64,000 nucleotides of DNA from Leucobacter chromiiresistens (GCF_900102345.1 NZ_FNKB01000002.1:327653-391652), one strand, 5' to 3'. Numbered from the stretch's first letter, positions 25,997 through 37,232 are shown. Program-made: numbers and translations. Notes: a model not told the origin generated them from the letters alone.

Positions 25997-26236
25997 ATGG
26001 CGAAGCAGGAGACGGGCGCGCTGTTCGAGGAGAGCTCCCAGGGGGCGGTCAGTGCGGTCACGGCGATCGTGTTCCTGGTGTCGATCGTGCTGGTGCTGGG
26101 CGGGTTCGTCGTCATGAGCTACGGCGTGAACCCGGAGCTCGGCCCCGCCGAGGTGTGGACCTTCGCCGGCGGCCTCGCCGCGACCACGCTGGGCTTCGCG
26201 CTGCCCTTCTCGCTGCTGCCGCTCACGGGCAAGTAG
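25997..26236 (+). CDS. Small two-helix membrane protein of unknown function
   Basis: A 79-residue protein with two hydrophobic segments (about residues 20-42 and 52-74). The first 15 residues are hydrophilic ([15 protein letters not shown]). TAGCCT lies about 59 bases upstream and GAAGGAGAAG is the ribosome site. A strong hairpin terminator follows the stop, so it is a stand-alone gene. No family name or function can be given. Confidence 0.7.
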   Translation: MAKQETGALFEESSQGAVSAVTAIVFLVSIVLVLGGFVVMSYGVNPELGPAEVWTFAGGLAATTLGFALPFSLLPLTGK

Positions 26237-26252
26237 GGCGCGCACCGCGGAG

Positions 26253-26285
26253 GCGGGGCCGGGGGAGTCGCTCCTCCGGCCCCGC
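26253..26285 (+). terminator. Hairpin terminator after the 79-residue membrane protein gene
   Basis: A 15-bp stem with one G-T pair and loop TCG (arms 26253-26267 and 26271-26285) starts 17 bases after the stop. There is no T run, as is common in very GC-rich actinobacteria. Confidence 0.75.
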
Positions 26286-26358
26286 TCGCGCGTTCGGCCG
26301 GTCGTCGTGCGGCTCCGCACGCCGTTCTGCGCATGCGGCAGCCCCTAGAATGGCGGTT

Positions 26359-28053
26359 ATGGCAGAGATCGACATGAAGCCGCGCAGCCGCGACGTCACC
26401 GATGGAATCGAGAAGGCCGCGGCCCGGGGCATGCTCCGCGCGGTCGGCATGGGCGACGCCGACTGGGACAAGCCCCAGATCGGCATCGCGAGCTCCTGGA
26501 ACGAGATCACTCCCTGCAACCTGAGCCTCGACCGGCTCGCGCAGGGGGCGAAGGAGGGCGTGCACTCGGGCGGCGGGTACCCGCTGCAGTTCGGCACGAT
26601 CTCCGTCTCCGACGGCATCTCGATGGGCCACGAGGGCATGCACTTCTCGCTCGTCTCCCGCGAGGTCATCGCCGACTCCGTGGAGACCGTGATGATGGCG
26701 GAGCGCCTCGACGGCTCCGTGCTGCTCGCGGGCTGCGACAAATCGCTGCCCGGCATGCTCATGGCCGCTGCCCGCCTCGACCTCGCATCCGTCTTCCTCT
26801 ACGCGGGATCGATCGCCCCGGGCTGGGTCAAGCTCACCGACGGCACCGAGAAGGAGGTCACGATCATCGACGCCTTCGAGGCGGTCGGCGCGTGCAAGGC
26901 CGGAACGATGAGCGAGGAGGACCTGAAGCGCATCGAGTGCGCGATCGCACCCGGCGAGGGCGCGTGCGGCGGCATGTACACGGCGAACACGATGGCCTCC
27001 ATCGCCGAGGCGCTCGGCATGAGCCTGCCGGGATCGGCGGCTCCGCCCAGCGCCGATCGACGCCGCGACTACTTCGCGCACCGCTCCGGAGAGGCCGTGG
27101 TCAACATGCTGCGCCTCGGCATCACCGCGCGCGACATCCTGACGAAGCACGCGTTCGAGAACGCCATCACGCTGCTCATGGCATACGGCGGGTCGACGAA
27201 CGCGGTGCTCCACCTCCTGGCGATCGCCCGCGAGGCCGAGGTCGATCTCACGCTCGAGGACTTCGACCGCATCGGCTCGAAGGTGCCGCACCTCGCCGAC
27301 ATGAAGCCGTTCGGCAAGTTCGTGATGGCCGACATCGACCGCCACGGCGGCGTGCCGGTCGTGCTCAAGGCGCTGCTCGACGCGGGCCTGCTGCACGGCG
27401 ACGCGCTCACCGTGACCGGCAAGACGATGGCGGAGAACCTCGCCGAGCTCGATCCCGACCCCATCGACGGCACGGTGATCCACCACCTCGACGACCCGAT
27501 CCACGCCACCGGCGGCCTGTCGATCCTGCACGGATCGCTCGCCCCCGAGGGCGCCGTGGTGAAGACGGCCGGCTTCGACGCCGAGCTGTTCGAGGGCCCG
27601 GCCCGCGTCTTCGACCGGGAGCGCGCGGCCATGGACGCGCTCACCGAGGGGCGCATCGGCAAGGGCGACATCGTCGTGATCCGGTACGAGGGGCCGAAGG
27701 GCGGCCCCGGCATGCGCGAGATGCTCGCGATCACCGCCGCCATCAAGGGCGCGGGACTCGGCAAAGATGTACTACTATTGACGGACGGACGATTCTCAGG
27801 CGGCACAACCGGCCTGTGCATCGGCCACATTGCACCGGAGGCGACGGACGGCGGTCCGATCGCCCTGGTCCGCGACGGAGACCTGATTCGGGTCGATATC
27901 GCCGCACGAACGCTCGATCTGCTGGTAGACCCCTCTGAGCTCGAGGCCCGACGAGAAAACTGGGCCCCGCTTCCCCCGCGGTACACGCGCGGCGTGCTGG
28001 CGAAGTACGCGAAGCTCGTCAAGTCGGCGTCACACGGCGCCGTCACCGGCTGA
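26359..28053 (+). CDS. ilvD: Dihydroxy-acid dehydratase
   Basis: A 564-residue iron-sulfur enzyme that makes the 2-keto acids of valine and isoleucine. The cluster cysteines lie in CDKSLPGM and [11 protein letters not shown], and [19 protein letters not shown] near residue 480 is the conserved C-terminal motif. ATG at 26359 lies seven bases after TAGAAT, so the message may be leaderless; an ATG three codons earlier is in frame. Codons from about 27760 to 27960 differ sharply from the rest of the gene (GTA CTA CTA TTG, several CGA, GCA and GTA), a sign of a recombined segment. It leads the ilvB-ilvN-ilvC group. Confidence 0.96.
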   Translation: MAEIDMKPRSRDVTDGIEKAAARGMLRAVGMGDADWDKPQIGIASSWNEITPCNLSLDRLAQGAKEGVHSGGGYPLQFGTISVSDGISMGHEGMHFSLVSREVIADSVETVMMAERLDGSVLLAGCDKSLPGMLMAAARLDLASVFLYAGSIAPGWVKLTDGTEKEVTIIDAFEAVGACKAGTMSEEDLKRIECAIAPGEGACGGMYTANTMASIAEALGMSLPGSAAPPSADRRRDYFAHRSGEAVVNMLRLGITARDILTKHAFENAITLLMAYGGSTNAVLHLLAIAREAEVDLTLEDFDRIGSKVPHLADMKPFGKFVMADIDRHGGVPVVLKALLDAGLLHGDALTVTGKTMAENLAELDPDPIDGTVIHHLDDPIHATGGLSILHGSLAPEGAVVKTAGFDAELFEGPARVFDRERAAMDALTEGRIGKGDIVVIRYEGPKGGPGMREMLAITAAIKGAGLGKDVLLLTDGRFSGGTTGLCIGHIAPEATDGGPIALVRDGDLIRVDIAARTLDLLVDPSELEARRENWAPLPPRYTRGVLAKYAKLVKSASHGAVTG

Positions 28054-28134
28054 GCCGGAAGACGCGCGCACGGCACGCCGTCGGCCGAACACGGCCGCGT
28101 TCCGCGATATCACCTCCGATCACGAAAGCTGGAC

Positions 28135-29931
28135 ATGAACTCGGAATCGAGTGCACTCCCATCACCACACGCGGCTCGGCGCGGCGAGCGGATGACCGGC
28201 GCGCAGGCCGTCGTCCGCAGCCTCGAGGCGCTCGGCGTGACCGACGTCTTCGGGCTGCCCGGCGGCGCGGTGCTGCCGCTCTACGACGCTCTGATGGACG
28301 CCCAGAAGCTCCGCCACGTGCTCGTGCGGCACGAGCAGGGCGGCGGCCACGCCGCCGAGGGCTTCGCCACGGCTAGCAACACCGTCGGCGTCTGCATCGC
28401 CACGTCGGGGCCCGGCGCGACGAACCTCGTCACCGCCATCGCCGACGCCTACATGGACTCCGTGCCGCTGCTCGCGATCACCGGGCAGGTCTACTCGCAC
28501 CTCATGGGCACAGATGCGTTCCAGGAGGCCGACATCGTGGGCATCACGATGCCCATCACCAAGCACTCCTTCCTCGTGAAGCGCGCGGAGGACGTGCCCG
28601 AGGCCATCGCGGCGGCGTACTACCTCGCGTCGACCGGTCGACCCGGCCCCGTGCTCGTCGACATCACGAAGGACGCCCAGGAGGCGGAGTTCGACTTCGT
28701 CTGGGGCGAGCGAGCCGACCTGGCCGGGTACCGTCCCATCACGAAGGCCAACAGCAAGCAGATCCAGGCCGCGGCCGATCTGATCGCCGACGCCAAGCGC
28801 CCCGTGTTCTACGTGGGCGGCGGAGTGGTGCGCGCCGGAGCCGCCGAGGAGCTGCTGCAGCTCGTCGAGCTCGTGGGCGCGCCCGTCGTCACCACGCTCA
28901 CCGCGCGCGGCGTCTTCCCCGACTCGCACGCGCAGCACCTCGGCATGCCGGGCATGCACGGCACCGTGCCCGCGGTGCTCGCCCTCCAGGAGGCCGACCT
29001 GCTGATCACCCTCGGCGCGCGCTTCGATGATCGCGTCACCGGCAAGGCGGCGCTGTTCGCCCCGCACGCGAAGGTGATCCACGCCGACATCGATCCCGCC
29101 GAGATCGGCAAGATCCGTGCCGCCGACGTGCCGATCGTGGGTGATGCCGCCGAGGTGATCGCCGACCTGATCGCCGCGATGTCGACCGCGCAGGTCAGCC
29201 GCGAGTGCGCGAACATCAGCCCGTGGTGGGAGCGGCTGCGCGGGCTGCAGCAGAAGTTCCCCCTCGGGCACCAGCCGACGAGCGACGGGCTCCTCTCCCC
29301 GCAGCAGGTCATCCAGCGCATCGGCGAGCTCACCGGGCCGGAGGGCGTCTACGCCGCCGGCGTCGGCCAGCACCAGATGTGGGCCGCGCAGTTCATCTCG
29401 TACGAACGCCCCGGATCCTGGCTGAACTCGGGCGGCGCGGGCACGATGGGCTACGCCGTGCCCGCGGCGATGGGCGCCAAGGTGGCGGAGCCCGACCGCG
29501 TCGTCTGGGCCATCGACGGCGACGGCTGCTTCCAGATGACCAATCAGGAGCTCGCGACCTGCGTGGTGAACAACATCCCCATCAAGGTCGCCGTCATCAA
29601 CAACTCCTCGCTCGGCATGGTGCGTCAGTGGCAGACGCTGATCTACAACGGCCGGTACTCGAACACCGAGCTCAACACGGGGCACGGATCGCAGCGCGTT
29701 CCCGACTTCGTGAAGCTCGGAGAGGCCTACGGCTGCCTCGCCATCCGCGTCGAGCGCGAGGATCAGATCGACGAGGCGATCCAGCTCGCCCTCGCCACCA
29801 ACGATCGCCCCGTCGTCATCGACTTCGTCGTGAGCGCGGACGCGATGGTCTGGCCGATGGTGCGGCAGGGCACCTCGAACAGCGACATCCAATACGCACT
29901 CGAACACAGCCCCGAGTGGGAGGCAGAGTAA
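28135..29931 (+). CDS. ilvB: Acetolactate synthase large subunit
   Basis: A 598-residue thiamine-diphosphate enzyme. It condenses pyruvate with pyruvate or 2-ketobutyrate, the first shared step to valine, leucine and isoleucine. The active-site glutamate lies in [15 protein letters not shown], the FAD-linked block in [16 protein letters not shown], and the diphosphate motif in [15 protein letters not shown]. The first 20 residues ([19 protein letters not shown]) are a non-conserved leader; an ATG at 28192 would give the core protein. The small-subunit gene begins two bases after the stop. Confidence 0.97.
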   Translation: MNSESSALPSPHAARRGERMTGAQAVVRSLEALGVTDVFGLPGGAVLPLYDALMDAQKLRHVLVRHEQGGGHAAEGFATASNTVGVCIATSGPGATNLVTAIADAYMDSVPLLAITGQVYSHLMGTDAFQEADIVGITMPITKHSFLVKRAEDVPEAIAAAYYLASTGRPGPVLVDITKDAQEAEFDFVWGERADLAGYRPITKANSKQIQAAADLIADAKRPVFYVGGGVVRAGAAEELLQLVELVGAPVVTTLTARGVFPDSHAQHLGMPGMHGTVPAVLALQEADLLITLGARFDDRVTGKAALFAPHAKVIHADIDPAEIGKIRAADVPIVGDAAEVIADLIAAMSTAQVSRECANISPWWERLRGLQQKFPLGHQPTSDGLLSPQQVIQRIGELTGPEGVYAAGVGQHQMWAAQFISYERPGSWLNSGGAGTMGYAVPAAMGAKVAEPDRVVWAIDGDGCFQMTNQELATCVVNNIPIKVAVINNSSLGMVRQWQTLIYNGRYSNTELNTGHGSQRVPDFVKLGEAYGCLAIRVEREDQIDEAIQLALATNDRPVVIDFVVSADAMVWPMVRQGTSNSDIQYALEHSPEWEAE

Positions 29932-29933
29932 CC

Positions 29934-30422
29934 ATGAGCCGTCGCGTGCTGAGCCTCCTCGTCGAGGACAAGCCGGGTCTGCTGACCCGCGTCGCCGGGC
30001 TGTTCGCCCGCCGCAGTTTCAACATCGAATCGCTCGCGGTCGGCCCGACCGAGATGCGCGGCCTCTCGCGCATCACCGTCGTCGTCGATCAGGACGACGT
30101 GCTGCTCGAGCAGGTCACGAAACAGCTCAACAAGCTCGTCAACGTCATCAAGATCGTCGAGCTGGACGGCGCCGCCTCGGTGCAGCGCGAGCACGTGCTC
30201 ATCAAGGTGCGCGCCGACAACCAGTCGCGATCCCACGTGCTCGAGGCGGTCACCCTGTTCCGCGCACGCGTCGTCGACGTCGTGCCCGACGCCCTCACCA
30301 TCGAGGTGACGGGCGACCGCGGCAAGATCGACGCCTTCCTGAAGGTGCTCGAGCCCTACGGCATCAAGGAGATCGCGCAGTCCGGCCTCATCGCCATGGG
30401 ACGCGGGTCGAAGTCGATCACC

Positions 30423-30443
<21 letters not shown>
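29934..30443 (+). CDS. ilvN: Acetolactate synthase small (regulatory) subunit
   Basis: A 169-residue subunit with an N-terminal ACT domain (SLLVEDKPGLLTRVAGLFAR and SLAVGPTE) that binds valine for feedback control, and a C-terminal domain (LIKVRADNQSRSHVLEA). It contacts IlvB to stimulate it. Start is two bases after the ilvB stop. The final codons and stop are duplicated just downstream as a 23-base tandem copy, described separately. Confidence 0.97.
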
Positions 30444-31550
<1,107 letters not shown>

Positions 31551-31565
31551 TCTGATCGCGAATCG

Positions 31566-31599
31566 AACGCCCGCCGGGGGAGTCCTCCCGGTGGGCGTT
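31566..31599 (+). terminator. Hairpin terminator after ilvC
   Basis: AACGCCCGCCGGG at the left pairs with CCCGGTGGGCGTT at the right (one G-T pair, loop of about eight). It begins 16 bases after the ilvC stop and is followed by a short T-containing end. Confidence 0.78.
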
Positions 31600-31643
31600 C
31601 TGCTGTGCGGGGCGCGGCCGGGGCGGGGCCGGGCGGGGCGATC

Positions 31644-31663
31644 GGGTGCGGGATCGCGCACCC
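31644..31663 (-). terminator. Possible terminator after hrpB (minus strand)
   Basis: GGGTGCG and CGCACCC form a 7-bp stem with a six-base loop, 35 bases beyond the hrpB stop in its direction of transcription. It is weaker than the ilvC terminator on the other strand. Confidence 0.45.
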
Positions 31664-31697
31664 CCTCCGGCGCTCACCTGCGGTGCGCCGCCCAGGT

Positions 31698-34325
31698 TCA
31701 CGGGGTCGAGGCGCGCTTCGTGCGGGCGGTGGCGGGCGCCGACCAGGGATCCTCGGGCCACGGGTGCTTCGGGTACCGGCCCCGCATCTCCTTGCGCACC
31801 TGCTGATACGGGCCGTTCCAGAACGACTCGAGGTCGTCGGTGACGGCGAGCGGCCTCCGCGCCGGCGAGAGCAGGTGGAAGAGCACGGGAACGCGCCCGT
31901 CGACGAGCGCCGGCGTGCGGGCGAGCCCGAACACCTCCTGCAGCTTCACGGCGACGATCGGCCGCTCCGCTCCGGTGCCGGGCTCCGGGTAGACGATGCG
32001 CGCACTGCCGCCCGACGGCACGGCCAGTCGCTCGGGGGCGAGCTGCTCGAATCGAGCCGCGTCGGGCCAGGGGAGCAGGCGCCGGAGTGCGGTGGCGAGA
32101 TCGAGGGAGCGGAGCGCTGAGCCGCCCGAGAACCGCTCCACGTCGGGGCCCAGCCACGCCTCCAGGTCGTCGATCAGTGCGGCGTCGCCCACGTCGGGCC
32201 AGGGCGAGCCGAGCTCGGCGTGCAGCAGCGCGAGTCGTGCGCGCAGGCCCCGGGCCGGCTCGGACCAGGGCAGCGAGGCGAGCCCCTCATCTCGGAGCAT
32301 CAGCGCGATGGCGGGCGCGGTATCCGCAGCGCTCGCGGCGACCGGTGTCGAACTCAGCAGGATCGCGCCCAGCCGCCGCTCCTGCCGCACCTGCACGCGG
32401 CCCTGGGCGATGCGCGCCGCACGTCTGTCGGTGCGCAGCGCCGCCCCGAACCGCAGCGCGTCGTCCTCGCGCAGCGCGGCGGCGAGACGGACGACGGCGC
32501 CCGTGCCGTCGGCGGCGCGACCGTCGGCCCGCTGCACCTCGCGCACCGCGATCCAGCTCGACGCGAGCAGCGGGCTGCCCTCGGGCAGCGCGGCCCGCGT
32601 GCCGCTCGCGAGGAGGTAGGCGCGGGAGCCCGCGTCGACTCTGCGCGCGATCCACTCGGGGCGTGCGAGCGCGACCACCGCGCCCGGCTCGACAGCGCCG
32701 GGCGCATCGCGCCGCCGCGCGTCGCCGCCTGTCTCGTGCCGCCGCGCATCGCCGCCCGCATGCGCCGCCGCGATGCGGAGCAGCCGCCGCGCCTCACCGC
32801 GCCAGCGCCCCGCCCTGGGCGCGCGGCCTGCTCGCAGCTCGGCGAGCACTCGCGCGAGATCCGAGCCCGGGTCGCGGAAGTCGCCCGATATCGCGGCGAC
32901 GACCTCCGCGACACCGCTCGCATCGCCCAGCTCGGCGCAGCCCGCGAGCAGGGCGCGCGCCTCCCGCGCGCCGACCGGCAACGGCGCGACGCGCCTGCCG
33001 AGGGCGGTGATGCCGCCCGCTGCGTCCACGAGCTCGAGCGCCCGCAGCACTCCCTCGGCCTCGTGCATCGCCGGCTCCGGCGGGCGGGTCAGCAGGGCCA
33101 GCCCATCGCCGCGCGGCGTGCCCCAGGCGGCGAGCAGCAGTGCCGCATCGGTGAGGTCGGCCGAGGCGATCTCGGGCGGGGCGTCGGCCGGCACGCGCGC
33201 GAAGTCGCCCTCCGAGTAGGCGCGGACGGCGCGTCCCGGGCCGAGCCGGGCTGCGCGGCCCGCGCGCTGCACGGCGCTCGCGCGGGAGGCGCTCACCGTG
33301 ACGAGACCGGTCATGCTGCGCGCCTGATCCCGGCGCACCTCTCGAGCGAGGCCCGCGTCGACGACGAGTCGCACGCCGGGCACCGTGAGCGAACTCTCGG
33401 CCAGCGACGTGCTCACGACGATGCGGGGCGGATCACCCGGGGCGGCACCGCGCACCGCGCGATCCTGCTCGCGGGCGTCCAACCGGCCGTGCAGTGCGAG
33501 CACCTCGACCCCGCCGCCGATCGCGTCGACCCGCGCGCGCAGCAGGCGCACCAGTTCGTCGACCTCGCGCCCCCCCGGCACGAACACCAGCGCGTCGCAC
33601 CCATCGACGCGCTGCGCCTCCGCGGCGACCGCTGCGAGGTGCGCGAGGAACTCGCGGGTGACCCCGCGCTCGTCGAGCCTCGGATGCTCGCACGGGGCGT
33701 ACTCGACCCGGAGCGGATGGAGCGCCGAGGGCACCTCGACGATCGGGGCGGGGGCGCCTGCAGCGCCGAGCAGATCGGCGACGCGCTGCGCGTTCAGCGT
33801 GGCCGACATCGCCACGACGATGAGATCGTCGCGCAGCTCTCGCACCTCCGCGAGCATGCCGAGCAGCAGGTCGCCGTCGACGGAGCGCTCGTGCACCTCG
33901 TCGAGGATCACGGCCCCCACGCCCGGCAGGTCGGGCTCCGCGAGCAGGCGGCGCAGCAGCACGCCGGGGGTGAGGGCCTCGAGCCGATGACCGGGATCGA
34001 GCACGCGCTCACCGCGCACCGTGAACCCCACGGTGCCGCCGACGGGGGAGCCGTCGAGGTGCGCGATGCGCGCTGCCGCGGCGCGCACGGCCACGCGCCG
34101 CGGCTGCGTGAGCAGCACGGTCGGTGCGCCGGCGCCCGGAGTCGCACCCGACGTGCGGGCGAGCAGCAGGTTCGCGACGAGCGGCGGCACGAAGGTCGTC
34201 TTCCCGGTGCCCGGCGGCGCGGTGACCACGGCGGCGCCCGCACCCGCGGCGCGCTCGATCGCGTCGGCCGCGTCGGCGACCACGAGGCCGGCGCCGATCG
34301 CGGCGAGATCGAAGCGATGCGGCAT
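31698..34325 (-). CDS. hrpB: ATP-dependent RNA helicase HrpB (DEAH type)
   Basis: An 875-residue helicase. Motif I is APPGTGKTT (residues 36-44), motif II is DEVH (142-145), motif III is SATLN, and motif VI is QRAGRAARLGPG. The HA2 region follows, and the C-terminus carries the HrpB-specific tail (SFWNGPYQQVRKEMRGRYPK). The family is of DEAH helicases with poorly known RNA targets. TAGACT on the minus strand ends six bases before the ATG, so the message may be leaderless. It is encoded opposite to ilvC and to the following membrane protein genes. Confidence 0.95.
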   Translation of the reverse strand: MPHRFDLAAIGAGLVVADAADAIERAAGAGAAVVTAPPGTGKTTFVPPLVANLLLARTSGATPGAGAPTVLLTQPRRVAVRAAAARIAHLDGSPVGGTVGFTVRGERVLDPGHRLEALTPGVLLRRLLAEPDLPGVGAVILDEVHERSVDGDLLLGMLAEVRELRDDLIVVAMSATLNAQRVADLLGAAGAPAPIVEVPSALHPLRVEYAPCEHPRLDERGVTREFLAHLAAVAAEAQRVDGCDALVFVPGGREVDELVRLLRARVDAIGGGVEVLALHGRLDAREQDRAVRGAAPGDPPRIVVSTSLAESSLTVPGVRLVVDAGLAREVRRDQARSMTGLVTVSASRASAVQRAGRAARLGPGRAVRAYSEGDFARVPADAPPEIASADLTDAALLLAAWGTPRGDGLALLTRPPEPAMHEAEGVLRALELVDAAGGITALGRRVAPLPVGAREARALLAGCAELGDASGVAEVVAAISGDFRDPGSDLARVLAELRAGRAPRAGRWRGEARRLLRIAAAHAGGDARRHETGGDARRRDAPGAVEPGAVVALARPEWIARRVDAGSRAYLLASGTRAALPEGSPLLASSWIAVREVQRADGRAADGTGAVVRLAAALREDDALRFGAALRTDRRAARIAQGRVQVRQERRLGAILLSSTPVAASAADTAPAIALMLRDEGLASLPWSEPARGLRARLALLHAELGSPWPDVGDAALIDDLEAWLGPDVERFSGGSALRSLDLATALRRLLPWPDAARFEQLAPERLAVPSGGSARIVYPEPGTGAERPIVAVKLQEVFGLARTPALVDGRVPVLFHLLSPARRPLAVTDDLESFWNGPYQQVRKEMRGRYPKHPWPEDPWSAPATARTKRASTP

Positions 34326-34419
34326 CGCTCCAGTCTAGAAGCCGCGGCAGGCGGAGGGGCGCGCTCGGCGCCCGCCGCTTTCGGCGGTCTCCGAGTCGCG
34401 GACCGATACCCTGGATCCC

Positions 34420-35016
34420 ATGAAGCAGAAGCCGGGCCGCGCGCCGCGGGAACCTCGGGAGAGCTCGCTCGCGAGCGGATGGACCGTCGAAGGCGAGGCG
34501 GCGCCCGTCGCCGCTCCGGCCGACGCGCCCCTCGGCGCGGAGCCGTTGCGGCCGGGGCCGCACGCCGGGCCCGTTGCGGCCGCCGCGTCAGTCGCGACGC
34601 CACGCTCCGAGGGCGCCGGCACGCCCTCGCCCTCGCCGTCGCTCGCGGGCGAGACGCGTGACGCGGAGCTCGAAGCAGAGCTTGAAGCGGAGCGCGACGA
34701 GCGCCCGCAGATGTCGAACGGCGCGCTCGTGGTGCTCGGCGTCTTCGGCGGGCTGTACCTGCTCTACACGTGGGGCTGGTTCATCATCGCCCAGGCCTAC
34801 TCGGGCAACAACGCGGTCACCGCGGCGGGCAGCGGGCTCATCGGCGGCGTGCTGCAGCAGATCGTGTTCTGGGCCGCGCCGCTCGCGGCGCCGCTCTGGT
34901 TCTTCACGGCGCTGGCGCTGAGTCGCGGGGGGCGCACGAAGCGCCTCGCGATCCTGCTGCTCGTCGGAGCGGTCGTACTCGTGCCGCTGCCGATGCTGAT
35001 CGCGAGAGGGGCCTGA
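34420..35016 (+). CDS. Membrane protein with disordered N-terminus, unknown function
   Basis: A 198-residue protein. The first 100 residues are rich in alanine, proline and charged residues (RAPREPRESSLASGW) and probably disordered. Three hydrophobic segments follow (about residues 106-127, 140-160 and 170-195). TACCCT lies seven bases before the ATG, suggesting a leaderless message. Similar proteins in relatives are sometimes mislabelled as DNA polymerase III subunits because of the proline/alanine tract; nothing here supports that. It pairs with the next gene, which starts three bases after its stop. Confidence 0.7.
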   Translation: MKQKPGRAPREPRESSLASGWTVEGEAAPVAAPADAPLGAEPLRPGPHAGPVAAAASVATPRSEGAGTPSPSPSLAGETRDAELEAELEAERDERPQMSNGALVVLGVFGGLYLLYTWGWFIIAQAYSGNNAVTAAGSGLIGGVLQQIVFWAAPLAAPLWFFTALALSRGGRTKRLAILLLVGAVVLVPLPMLIARGA

Positions 35017-35019
35017 GCG

Positions 35020-35340
35020 GTGGTGAAACTCATTGCGTCGTGGACTGCCGGGCTGCTGCTCGGCCTGCTGTACCTCTACGCGGTCGTCGCCGGCATCGGC
35101 AACTTCGTCGGGCTCGTCGGGTTGAGCGAGGCGCTCGGCACCGGCCTGTCGGGCTCCGGGCGGCTCTGGCTCATCGTCGGCATCGCGATGCCGGTGGTCG
35201 CGCTCGCGGCGGCGCTGCTGCTCGGGCGGGGCCGTGGGGCGGGCAGTCGGATCCTGCTGCTCGCCGCAGGGGTCGCGCTGGTCGCCGCGTGGCAGATCGA
35301 CCTCATGCACGTCATTCCCGAGTCGTCATATTTCGCATAG
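35020..35340 (+). CDS. Small membrane protein of unknown function
   Basis: A 106-residue protein with three hydrophobic segments (about residues 5-28, 45-65 and 75-93). The start is GTG at 35020, with a second GTG directly after it. It lies three bases beyond the upstream gene's stop, so the two probably form a unit. No recognised family or motif. The end MHVIPESSYFA is AT-richer than the rest. Confidence 0.68.
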   Translation: MVKLIASWTAGLLLGLLYLYAVVAGIGNFVGLVGLSEALGTGLSGSGRLWLIVGIAMPVVALAAALLLGRGRGAGSRILLLAAGVALVAAWQIDLMHVIPESSYFA

Positions 35341-35429
35341 CCGGGAGCGGGCGATCCGGGCGGGGCTAGACTGGTGACCTGCGTGCGCTGCGCGTATTGT
35401 CCTCGTTTTCAACCCGAAGGATCTGCTTG

Positions 35430-37022
35430 ATGTCTGCGCCGGTCGTGCTGATCGCCGAACAACTTTCGCCCGCAACCATCGCCGCTCTCGGCCCCGACTT
35501 CGAGGTGGTGCACGTCGACGGCACCGACCGCGACGCGCTGCGCTCGGCGCTCGGCACCGCGGATGCGGTGCTCGTCCGCTCCGCCACGCAGATCGACGCT
35601 GAGGCGCTCGGCTGGGCGCCGAAGCTCAAGGTCGTCGCCCGCGCGGGCGTCGGTCTCGACAACGTCGACATCAAGGCTGCGACGCAGGCCGGGGTCATGG
35701 TGGTCAATGCGCCGACCTCGAACATCATCAGCGCCGCCGAGCTGACGGTCGCGCACATCCTCGGGCTCGCCCGCCACCTGCCGCGCGCCCATCAGTCGCT
35801 GGCTGCGGGGGAGTGGAAGCGCTCCGCGTTCACGGGCATCGAACTCTTCGAGAAGACCGTCGGCATCATCGGGCTCGGGCGCATCGGCGCCCTCATCGCC
35901 GAGCGCCTCCGCGGCTTCGGCGTCGAGCTCATCGCCTACGATCCGTACATCACGGCGGCCCGCGCCCAGCAGCTCGGTGTGCAGCTCGTCTCCCTCGACG
36001 AGCTCGTGGAGCGCGCCGACTTCCTGACGATCCACATGCCGCGCACGCCCGAGACGCTCGGCATGATCGGCGCGGAGCAGCTGCGCGCGATGAAGCCGAC
36101 CGCGTACGTGGTCAACGTGGCGCGCGGCGGACTGATCGACGAGGATGCGCTGGCCGAGGCCCTGGCCGCGGGCGAGATCGCGGGCGCCGCGCTCGACGTC
36201 TTCGTGCAGGAGCCGCCGGCGGACACGCGTCTCACCGGGCTGCCGAACGTCAACGTCACCCCGCACCTCGGCGCGTCCACGGACGAGGCGCAGGAGAAAG
36301 CGGGTGTCTCGGTCGCGAAGTCCGTGCGCCTCGCCCTCGCCGGCGACCTCGTGCCCGACGCGGTGAACGTGGCCGGCGGCGCGATCGACGAGTACGTGCG
36401 CCCCGGTCTGCCGCTCACGGAAAAGCTCGGTCAGGTCTTCGCGGGGCTCGCCGACGGCGCGATCGCCTCGGTCGACATCGAGGTGCACGGCGAGCTCGCC
36501 GACCACGACGTGCAGGCGCTGCGCCTCGCCGGGCTCAAGGGCCTGTTCTCGAAGGTCGTCAGCGAGCCGGTGTCGTACGTCAACGCACCCCTCCTCGCCG
36601 ACCAGCGCAACATCGACGTACGGTTCTCCGTCGATGCGCAGTCGGAGAGCTACCGCAACGTCATCACGATTCGCGGCGCGCTCACCGACGGCACGCCCAT
36701 CTCGGTCTCGGGCACCCTCACGGGCCCGAAGCAGGTGGAGAAGATCGTCGAGATCAACGGGTACGAGGTCGAGCTGCCGATCCCCGAGCACCTGATCGTC
36801 TTCAGCTACGTCGACCGCCCGGGCATCGTCGCGACCTACGGCGGCGTGCTCGGTGAGGCGGGCGTGAACATCGCGGGCCTGCAGATCGCACGCGACGAGA
36901 AGCGCGGCACCGCCCTGTCGGTGCTCTCCGTGGACGCGCCCGTCGAGGACGCGCTCATCGGAGCGCTCCGCGGCGCCATCGGTGCGGAGAGCATGCACAC
37001 GATCGACATCGACGCGCTGTAG
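35430..37022 (+). CDS. serA: D-3-phosphoglycerate dehydrogenase (long form)
   Basis: A 530-residue enzyme that starts serine synthesis from 3-phosphoglycerate. The NAD-binding motif is GLGRIGALIAERLRGFG, and the catalytic trio lies in NVARGGLIDED (arginine), the DVF- region (glutamate), and HLGASTDEAQ (histidine). Residues 320-450 are the extra ASB domain, and the last 80 form an ACT domain that binds serine, so this is the actinobacterial long form. TAGACT at 35366-35371 gives a leader of about 50 bases. A hairpin terminator follows the stop. Confidence 0.97.
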   Translation: MSAPVVLIAEQLSPATIAALGPDFEVVHVDGTDRDALRSALGTADAVLVRSATQIDAEALGWAPKLKVVARAGVGLDNVDIKAATQAGVMVVNAPTSNIISAAELTVAHILGLARHLPRAHQSLAAGEWKRSAFTGIELFEKTVGIIGLGRIGALIAERLRGFGVELIAYDPYITAARAQQLGVQLVSLDELVERADFLTIHMPRTPETLGMIGAEQLRAMKPTAYVVNVARGGLIDEDALAEALAAGEIAGAALDVFVQEPPADTRLTGLPNVNVTPHLGASTDEAQEKAGVSVAKSVRLALAGDLVPDAVNVAGGAIDEYVRPGLPLTEKLGQVFAGLADGAIASVDIEVHGELADHDVQALRLAGLKGLFSKVVSEPVSYVNAPLLADQRNIDVRFSVDAQSESYRNVITIRGALTDGTPISVSGTLTGPKQVEKIVEINGYEVELPIPEHLIVFSYVDRPGIVATYGGVLGEAGVNIAGLQIARDEKRGTALSVLSVDAPVEDALIGALRGAIGAESMHTIDIDAL

Positions 37023-37034
37023 GCGTCGGACCTC

Positions 37035-37071
37035 GAAGCCCCTTCCGAGATCCCCGCGGGAGGGGCTTCGC
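37035..37071 (+). terminator. Hairpin terminator after serA
   Basis: CGAAGCCCCTTCC faces GGAGGGGCTTCG (one bulge, loop of about a dozen bases), starting 12 bases after the stop. No T run follows. Confidence 0.78.
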
Positions 37072-37184
37072 GCTGGGCGCCGCGTGCTGCGCGCCGCCTC
37101 GCGCAGGAGATCCCGCCTCGTGCAGGTGCGATCGGCGGATTCCTCCCTGCATGGCGCCGGATCCCCTGTCTGAAGCGCGGCGCT

Positions 37185-37232
37185 CGGCGCGCGGCGCGCG
37201 GGCGCGCGGGCGCGCGGCGCGCGGCCCGCCGC
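37185..37232. repeat. 48-base tract made only of G and C, with alternating CG runs
   Basis: There is no A or T between 37184 and 37233. Runs such as GGCGCGCGGGCGCGCGGGCG alternate purine and pyrimidine and could adopt Z-form or slip during copying. It fills the gap between serA and the convergent gntR-type gene, which holds no reading frame that looks coding. Confidence 0.85.

Noticed and set aside
26281-26358. Riboswitch or T-box before ilvD.
   Set aside because: The only signals are the previous gene's terminator and a -10 box seven bases before the ATG, which leaves no room for a leader.
28054-28134. Leader-peptide attenuator before ilvB.
   Set aside because: No short frame with a run of Leu, Ile or Val codons and no clear pair of alternative hairpins could be read in the 81-base gap.
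34420-35016. DNA polymerase III gamma/tau-type product.
   Set aside because: Only the proline/alanine-rich start recalls such proteins; the rest is three membrane helices without an ATPase motif.
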